Assembly: GCA_036794395.1 (NCBI GenBank)
Contig: DAIRGS010000034.1
Span: 1 to 36,635 of the forward strand
DNA: 36,635 nucleotides
From: DASXMX01 sp036794395
GTDB taxonomy: Bacteria; Planctomycetota; Phycisphaerae; Tepidisphaerales; Tepidisphaeraceae
Direction: 5' to 3'
Numbering within the stretch: position 1 is the first letter of the stretch; each line of letters opens with the position of its first letter. Of the stretch, positions 31,794 to 36,635 are shown one piece after another. The translations under genes were made by a program, and so were the position numbers. The notes below the pieces were generated by a model, which saw only the letters and a list, made by a program, of their open reading frames with translations, did not search any database and was not told where the DNA came from.

Positions 31794-32384
31794 ATGCGCC
31801 GACGCCTGCTCACCATCGCGTCTGTTGTGTCGCTACTGCTGTGTGCGGCTACGGTGATGCTATGGGTTCGGAGCAGTTGGTGGTTCTCAGGTCGCGCCGA
31901 GTGGGAACATTACGTCCACGTGCCGCCGGAGTCGTGCCACAGGCTCTCTGCAAGGTGGGGGAGTGGGGGCATCAGCTTGTATTTCCTCCGCGTTATCGGG
32001 CGTGATGCACTGACCAAGACTTATACGAATGAACTTCGTCCGGGGCCACCCCGGGATTTCTATTTCAGTGAGCAGGCAATCGACCCCGAGTACAAGCCGA
32101 ACGGCGACGGTCAAACAGCGTGGCAGCGTCACAATTTCGATTTCAACGTGGGTGCGTGGCGAACCAGCGATGGGCGATGGGCATCTGCATCCGTCGCGGT
32201 ACCGTTTTGGCTTGTCGCGTTCTGCGGCGCATTGCTGCCAGCCGCGTGGCTGCTCGGCAAGTTGCGTCAGACGCGACGGGCTGCCCGGAATCATTGCGAG
32301 CGCTGCAACTACGACCTCACCGGCAACACCAGCGACGTTTGCCCTGAATGTGGAACGGCTGTCAAAACAACACGTAGAGGGTGA
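31794..32384 (+). CDS. Membrane protein with C-terminal zinc ribbon, planctomycete type
   Basis: A 196-residue protein. It has an N-terminal hydrophobic anchor after MRRR (about 6-26), a Trp-rich extracytoplasmic middle, and a second membrane helix (PFWLVAFCGALLPAAWLLG). A cytosolic zinc ribbon ends it: C-x2-C followed by NYDLTGN and C-P-E-C. This ribbon ends many planctomycete membrane proteins of unknown function. ATG 31794 was chosen because it directly precedes the signal-like segment. The 3' end overlaps a reverse-strand remnant. Confidence 0.8.
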   Translation: MRRRLLTIASVVSLLLCAATVMLWVRSSWWFSGRAEWEHYVHVPPESCHRLSARWGSGGISLYFLRVIGRDALTKTYTNELRPGPPRDFYFSEQAIDPEYKPNGDGQTAWQRHNFDFNVGAWRTSDGRWASASVAVPFWLVAFCGALLPAAWLLGKLRQTRRAARNHCERCNYDLTGNTSDVCPECGTAVKTTRRG

Positions 32385-32532
32385 CAACTCCGACCGGCAT
32401 TGCGACAAGGCCAAATATGGATGCCCATATCCATCGGACTTTGCGTCCTCCGCAAATCCGCCTGACGACGGCCACCATCACCGCCGCAATCGGGACTGCG
32501 CCGAGAGGTAGCAGCGATCGACGACACCGACC
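32362..32532 (-). pseudogene. Truncated small membrane protein frame
   Basis: On the minus strand an open frame ends at TGA (32364-32362) and reads LLPLGAVPIAAVMVAVVRR, a Lys/Arg-rich hinge with RKVRWIW, then ASIFGLVAMPVGVVTLYVLF. That is two convincing membrane helices. The frame is closed by a TGA just upstream of 32532 and has no ATG before the first helix; ATG 32478 would cut it. It is probably the 3' end of a decayed gene. It overlaps the zinc-ribbon gene by 23 bases tail to tail. Confidence 0.4.
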
Positions 32533-32633
32533 TCAAGCTGCACCCGGCCATCACCTGGGGCTGGGCAGGAGAAAATGCTCCCTTCCGGAAAGTTGGTGTT
32601 CTCACATTTCACCGTCACCGGGCCCGAGGCTTT

Positions 32634-32664
32634 TCCAATCACGGCCTGGAAGGCCGTGCCACTT
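32634..32664 (-). repeat. REP-like hairpin
   Basis: CACGGCCT-GGA-AGGCCGTG (32640-32658), followed by CCACTT, so on the minus strand it reads AAGTGG then the hairpin, as at 21015 and 36516. It lies in the otherwise empty space 32533-32867. Confidence 0.7.
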
Positions 32665-32828
32665 GATCGGGTTCCCATCCATTCATCCGGCGCGACGGTT
32701 GCAGTTGGCGTACGTCCGATAATCGCTGCATTTCGCATTGATGCGATTGGGGTACAAAAAAGATTGTTTCGCGAGGCAGGTTTTGTCTTCGCGCATCGGG
32801 TGGGTTGGCTATATTGGGTCTCGGGAGC

Positions 32829-32855
32829 CGCACGATTATTTTTGTTTGTCGTGCG
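32829..32855 (+). promoter_or_regulatory. Hairpin in the 5' leader of the delta-60 repeat protein
   Basis: CGCACGA (32829-32835) and TCGTGCG (32849-32855) form a perfect 7-bp stem with a T-rich loop, ending five bases before AAAGG, the likely ribosome-binding site of ATG 32868. It may influence translation. Confidence 0.4.
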
Positions 32856-32867
32856 ACAGAAAGGACT

Positions 32868-35800
32868 ATGCCAATTCGTACCCCCCGCGCCGTTCGTCAA
32901 TCGAATTCCAACATTCATCAGCGCATTCGAAGTGCAATCGAGGCTCTCGAATCCCGGTTACTGCTCAGTGCCGGCGATCCGGATCCGTCGTTCGGCAGCG
33001 CCGGGAAAGTCCAACTCCCCGGCACGGCGGGCGAAACGAACTACCGCATCAATGCAGTCGCCGTTCAATCCGACGGCAAAACGCTGTTGGCTGGATCGGC
33101 CGGAACGTACGACACGGGGAATCAGGGGCAGTTTTTTCTCGAGCGTCTTAGCGCCGATGGCACTCCCGACGCCGGATTCGGCACGGGCGGAATCGTACTG
33201 ACCGGGTTTTCAAATCTGGCCGTCGCCAACGCAATTGCCGTTCAGGCGGATGGGAAAATAGTCCTCGGGGGAATGGACGAAACCACCCTGTCGGGTCTTT
33301 ACGACGGGGACGCGCAGTTCGCGATGGCGCGGTTCAATGCCGACGGCACGCCCGACGCGGGGTTTGGCACGAGCGGGAAAGTGCTGACCCGCATTCCCGG
33401 CCGCGAACAGGTCAGTTCCCTCTCCATCGCCCCGGACGGCAAGATTGTCGCCGCCGGCTTGGGCACTTATCAGGATCCGGCGCATCCATCGGATGCGAAC
33501 TACGCGTCGCCGATATTCGCCGTCGCGCGCTACACGACGTCCGGAGTTCTCGACACGAGTTTCAACGGCACTGGGTACGTATATCGTCAGACCGATGAAT
33601 ACGGCCCGAACGAAGCTGGAATTCCAACCATCGCCGTTGGCACTCAGCCGGACGGAAAAGTCGTGGTTGGCGGATCGTTCAAGGAGGTTCCGGCTGTCTG
33701 GCGTTTCAACGTTGACGGATCCAGCGATACGTCGTTCGGCGTGGGCGGAATGGCCTGGAAGCCGCTCCAATACATCGACCTGGATAACGACTACAACTCG
33801 GCGCGCATATCGCGGTTGGTCATTCAACCCGACGGAAAAGTATTGGTCGCGGGAGCGTATGACTCCGGCGGCGTCAACAAAGGCTGGATGCTGGCGCGGT
33901 TCAACTCCAACGGCACGGTTGACAGCGGTTTCGGATCGACGTCTCAGGTCGACGGTTCGGGTATTGTCCTGGTCAAACCTCAGGGAACGTTGAATGACCG
34001 GATGCCGGTTGCGGGCCTAGGGCTTCAGACCGACGGCAAGATCATCGTTGGCGGGATTCACGATACAACCGGCGCATTCCATGTTGCCCGCTACCAACCG
34101 GATGGGACCCCGGACCCCACTTACAACACATCGGACATTGGATTCGACGCCGGCTTGCCCAGTGCCGGGACGATGTTCGTGATGCCCGACGACCGCACCG
34201 TGCTTGCCGGCGTCATCCCTTTCAACCCGTTCCCGATCGGTGTCGTTCGCCTGCAGGGCGATGCGCCTCCGGCCACAACGCCCGCCACGCCGACTTCGAC
34301 AACCGTCAACGTTTCCCCAGGCGGACTTGACCCGCTGTTCGGCTCTGCCGGACGTATAGTCGTCAATGATCAGGGGGGCGTTGAACTTCCCAGCACCATC
34401 CAGCAGCGCTTTAACGCTGTCGCGGTGCAGACGGACGGGAAAGTTCTTGTCGCTGGTTCTGCCGGCACGCGCGATAATGCGGGCAAAGGATCGTTCCTCC
34501 TCGAACGGTTCAACGCCGACGGCACGCCCGATGCCGCATTCGGAACCGGCGGCGCAATCGCCACCGCCTTCGGGCCGATCTCCTACGCAACCACGATTCT
34601 TATCCAGGCCGATGGCCGGATCGTCCTCGGCGGCGCATCAGAAGATTCTGTTGCGTCTCCCACAAACGTGATGTTCGCATTGGCGCGGTACACGGCGACC
34701 GGCGCGCTCGATTCCACCTTTGGCACCGGCGGCAAAGTCACCACCGATTTCACCGGCAACGAGCAGATCGATTCACTTGCGTTAACTTCGGATGGCAAAG
34801 TTGTCGCCGTCGGCTCCTCCTTCTCGTTCCCCAACATCGGCTTCGATCTGGCGCGTTACAACACCGACGGCACCCCCGATACCTCCCTCAACGGCGCCGG
34901 CACACTCGCGCACGATTTGGGAACACCTCCGGCAAACGCCTACCCGTCGTCGGTCGCGATTCAGCCGGGTGGAAAGATCCTCGTTGGCGCTTTGAGCGGC
35001 GCAAGTGGCGCGGTCTTCCGCTACAACGCCGACGGTACTCTCGACGATTCCTTCGCAAACCACGGCGTCGCGACGCTCTCAGCCGGTGCTGACGCCGCTA
35101 AACTCGCGCTTCAATCCGATGGCAAAATCCTGGTCGGGCTTGTTGACCCTCCGGGCGGCGTCAGCGTTCCGGTCACCAACAGCACCGCCTTTGCAATCGC
35201 TCGCCTCAGCGCCGATGGAACCCCGGATGCCGGCTTCGGCTCGGCGGGCATTGCCTCTGTCAATGCTGACCGCACGAGCCGGCATGACCCCAATTACACG
35301 CCCCCGGCTTACGAACCCCTTGGCAATCTGCTCGTGCAATCCGACGGCAAGATCATCCTCGCGGCCAATCAGCAGTATGTGGACGGGTTTACCACTACTG
35401 CCCTCGGTAGTAAGACCCTTGTTCGGCGCTTTCTCGCTGATGGAACGCCGGATTCGGGTTTCCAAAATAACACTGATCCTGCGTTTGATCCCCTTCCCTA
35501 TGCGCACGGCATCACGCTTACCGGCGCAACCCTCGCGCCCGACGGAAAACTCGTCACTGCCGCTGATGTCTGGTCAAATAATTCCAGTAACTCTCCCCAC
35601 TGGTCGGGCGTCGCTCGGTATATCACGGCTTCCGCAACAGTCACGATTCCCCCACCGCAAACCCCCGGTAACGGCACGGGAACAGGTGCGGGTACGGGAA
35701 CCGGCACCGGAACTGGCCAGACGCCCCCCGGCACTACGCCGGGCGGAACCCCCCTTCCCGCCGGCCAGCTCACCGCCAGCCTCCTTGGATCGCTCCCGGC

Positions 35801-36482
35801 CACCATCACCGGCACTTCCAAAGGAACAATCTCCGTACGCATCACCAACTCCGCCAAGACGCGTTTCAATGGGCCTGCATCGATTTCACTTTACGCTTCC
35901 GCCGACGGGGCGCTGTCCGGCGATGACTCCCTGATCACCACCCTCAACATTCCCGCCCTCAACCTCGCCGGTGGAAAATCCAAAACCGTCAAGCTCAAAT
36001 TCACGTACCCAGCCTCAATTGCGACTGGCACCTACGCACTGCTGGCAGCCGTCACGCATACCAACGACAATACTGCCCCTGCGATAGCCGCCAGCGCGAA
36101 GACCATGTCAATCAAGACCGCCACCGTCGACATCGCCGCCGCCTTCGCGTCCGGCAACTCCTTCACAGCCAAACTCAGCTCGAAATCCAAAACGACCCTG
36201 ATCCTCACCAACACTGGTAATGTAGCCGCTACCGGCGCCGTGCAAATCAACCTCTTCGCATCCGCCGATCAATCCCTCGATGCATCGGATACCGTGCTCT
36301 CCCGCCCCATCACCAAGAAGGTGAACATCAAGCCCAATAAATCAATCCGGATCAATCTGCATTTCACCGTCCCATCAACCACGTTCAACTTCCTCCTCGC
36401 ACAGATCATCCCGACGACCCTTCCCGCGGATGCGTCGTCAGCAAATGATGTTGCTTCAGCGTCGTTTACCGCCAAGCGTTAA
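32868..36482 (+). CDS. Secreted delta-60-repeat beta-propeller protein with two CARDB-like domains
   Basis: A 1204-residue exported protein. The N-terminus has the planctomycete extracellular motif IEALESRLLLSA (24-35). Residues about 38-920 hold many copies of the delta-60 repeat, each built on DGKI-x-L/V-x-G, then ARYNADGTPD and FGTGGKV. They fall in two blocks, each opening with DPDPSFGSAGK or LDPLFGSAGR. A Gly/Thr linker (about 934-960) follows, then two CARDB-like beta-sandwiches: ITNSAKTRFNGPASISLYAS and LTNTGNVAATGAVQINLFAS, each with a D-x2-L...L motif. It probably sits on the cell surface. ATG 32868 follows AAAGG. The function is unknown. Confidence 0.88.
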   Translation: MPIRTPRAVRQSNSNIHQRIRSAIEALESRLLLSAGDPDPSFGSAGKVQLPGTAGETNYRINAVAVQSDGKTLLAGSAGTYDTGNQGQFFLERLSADGTPDAGFGTGGIVLTGFSNLAVANAIAVQADGKIVLGGMDETTLSGLYDGDAQFAMARFNADGTPDAGFGTSGKVLTRIPGREQVSSLSIAPDGKIVAAGLGTYQDPAHPSDANYASPIFAVARYTTSGVLDTSFNGTGYVYRQTDEYGPNEAGIPTIAVGTQPDGKVVVGGSFKEVPAVWRFNVDGSSDTSFGVGGMAWKPLQYIDLDNDYNSARISRLVIQPDGKVLVAGAYDSGGVNKGWMLARFNSNGTVDSGFGSTSQVDGSGIVLVKPQGTLNDRMPVAGLGLQTDGKIIVGGIHDTTGAFHVARYQPDGTPDPTYNTSDIGFDAGLPSAGTMFVMPDDRTVLAGVIPFNPFPIGVVRLQGDAPPATTPATPTSTTVNVSPGGLDPLFGSAGRIVVNDQGGVELPSTIQQRFNAVAVQTDGKVLVAGSAGTRDNAGKGSFLLERFNADGTPDAAFGTGGAIATAFGPISYATTILIQADGRIVLGGASEDSVASPTNVMFALARYTATGALDSTFGTGGKVTTDFTGNEQIDSLALTSDGKVVAVGSSFSFPNIGFDLARYNTDGTPDTSLNGAGTLAHDLGTPPANAYPSSVAIQPGGKILVGALSGASGAVFRYNADGTLDDSFANHGVATLSAGADAAKLALQSDGKILVGLVDPPGGVSVPVTNSTAFAIARLSADGTPDAGFGSAGIASVNADRTSRHDPNYTPPAYEPLGNLLVQSDGKIILAANQQYVDGFTTTALGSKTLVRRFLADGTPDSGFQNNTDPAFDPLPYAHGITLTGATLAPDGKLVTAADVWSNNSSNSPHWSGVARYITASATVTIPPPQTPGNGTGTGAGTGTGTGTGQTPPGTTPGGTPLPAGQLTASLLGSLPATITGTSKGTISVRITNSAKTRFNGPASISLYASADGALSGDDSLITTLNIPALNLAGGKSKTVKLKFTYPASIATGTYALLAAVTHTNDNTAPAIAASAKTMSIKTATVDIAAAFASGNSFTAKLSSKSKTTLILTNTGNVAATGAVQINLFASADQSLDASDTVLSRPITKKVNIKPNKSIRINLHFTVPSTTFNFLLAQIIPTTLPADASSANDVASASFTAKR

Positions 36483-36487
36483 GTAAT

Positions 36488-36580
36488 CGTGCGCAATTCC
36501 GCGCCATTGCATTCAAGTGGGACGGCTATCCGAGCCGTGGACTGGGAAGTCATGCGTCCGGCGACGCGAGAGATGTGGGA
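36488..36580 (+). repeat. REP-like repeat, homologous to 20987-21082
   Basis: The order GTGCGC-ATTC-GCG-CATTGCATT-AAGTGG, hairpin ACGGCT-ATCCG-AGCCGT (36523-36539), GTCC-GCGACG and ATGTGGGAA matches the left half of the unit at 20977-21246 outside the hairpin arms. The arms differ but stay complementary. I see nothing else in the last 55 bases. Confidence 0.7.
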
Positions 36581-36635
36581 AGGTAGAGTCGAGACGTGGC
36601 GCGGTGGCGTAGGAGCGGCCTATCCGTTTCCGGCC

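Noticed and set aside
33000..35640. Possible tandem-repeat locus in the delta-60 gene acting at DNA level
   Set aside because: Periodicity is at protein level with divergent codons; it is a normal beta-propeller repeat.
35005..35934. Plus-strand +1 frame (309 codons) within the delta-60 repeat gene
   Set aside because: It is Ser/Arg/Pro-rich and arises from the repeat's codon pattern; the main frame holds the conserved motifs.

Overview
The window looks like a metagenome-assembled or draft chromosome of a Planctomycetota bacterium, probably class Phycisphaerae (inference). The pointers are a secreted protein that opens with the planctomycete extracellular motif (LESRLLLSA), a membrane protein ending in the typical planctomycete zinc ribbon (C-x2-C-NYDLTGN-x-C-P-E-C), two BlaI/M56 regulator-protease pairs, and many GC-rich dispersed hairpin repeats. 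Two runs of exactly 10 Ns each sit between short duplicated ends. Collapsing the duplications restores full reading frames, so both gaps are assembly artefacts inside intact genes.

Left part (1-11540), housekeeping and carbohydrate genes: a fused glycoside hydrolase-glycosyltransferase, a metallophosphoesterase, NadC, a Uma2-type nuclease, UvrB, a ComEA-like helix-hairpin-helix protein, a GH10-like protein that lacks both catalytic glutamates, a histidine phosphatase, and malate dehydrogenase.

Middle (11540-21390): a lipoprotein with a sugar-dehydrogenase-like fold, a carboxypeptidase-regulatory-like protein, a methyltransferase remnant, a long nested palindrome, and the first BlaI-M56 module. 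The M56 protease is fused to a secretin-like extracytoplasmic part. A membrane-anchored NucA-type nuclease overlapping its NuiA-type inhibitor follows on the minus strand. After that comes about 1 kb of repeats, including two MITE-like elements with terminal inverted repeats and flanking direct repeats.

Right-middle (21390-27920): a T4 Rnl1-type RNA ligase and the second BlaI-M56 module, in which M56 is fused to a Wza/SLBB polysaccharide-export-like part. Next is a DUF433/DUF5615 toxin-antitoxin cassette bounded by a 51-bp direct repeat taken from the 3' end of a PilZ gene, then the PilZ gene and a pseudokinase.

Right part (27920-36635): an assimilatory-type nitrite/sulfite reductase with an extra helical C-terminal domain and an unknown partner gene, a block of CACAGAGG/CGCAGAT-type repeats, a zinc-ribbon membrane protein, a gene remnant, and a 1204-residue secreted delta-60-repeat protein with two CARDB-like domains.

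The most novel item is the parallel pair of BlaI-M56 modules. In each, the extracytoplasmic sensor is built from outer-membrane export machinery (secretin in one, Wza/SLBB in the other) and not from a beta-lactam-binding domain. Each regulator gene is preceded by its own pair of matching dyad operators. This suggests a proteolytic surveillance system for envelope export or assembly (inference).
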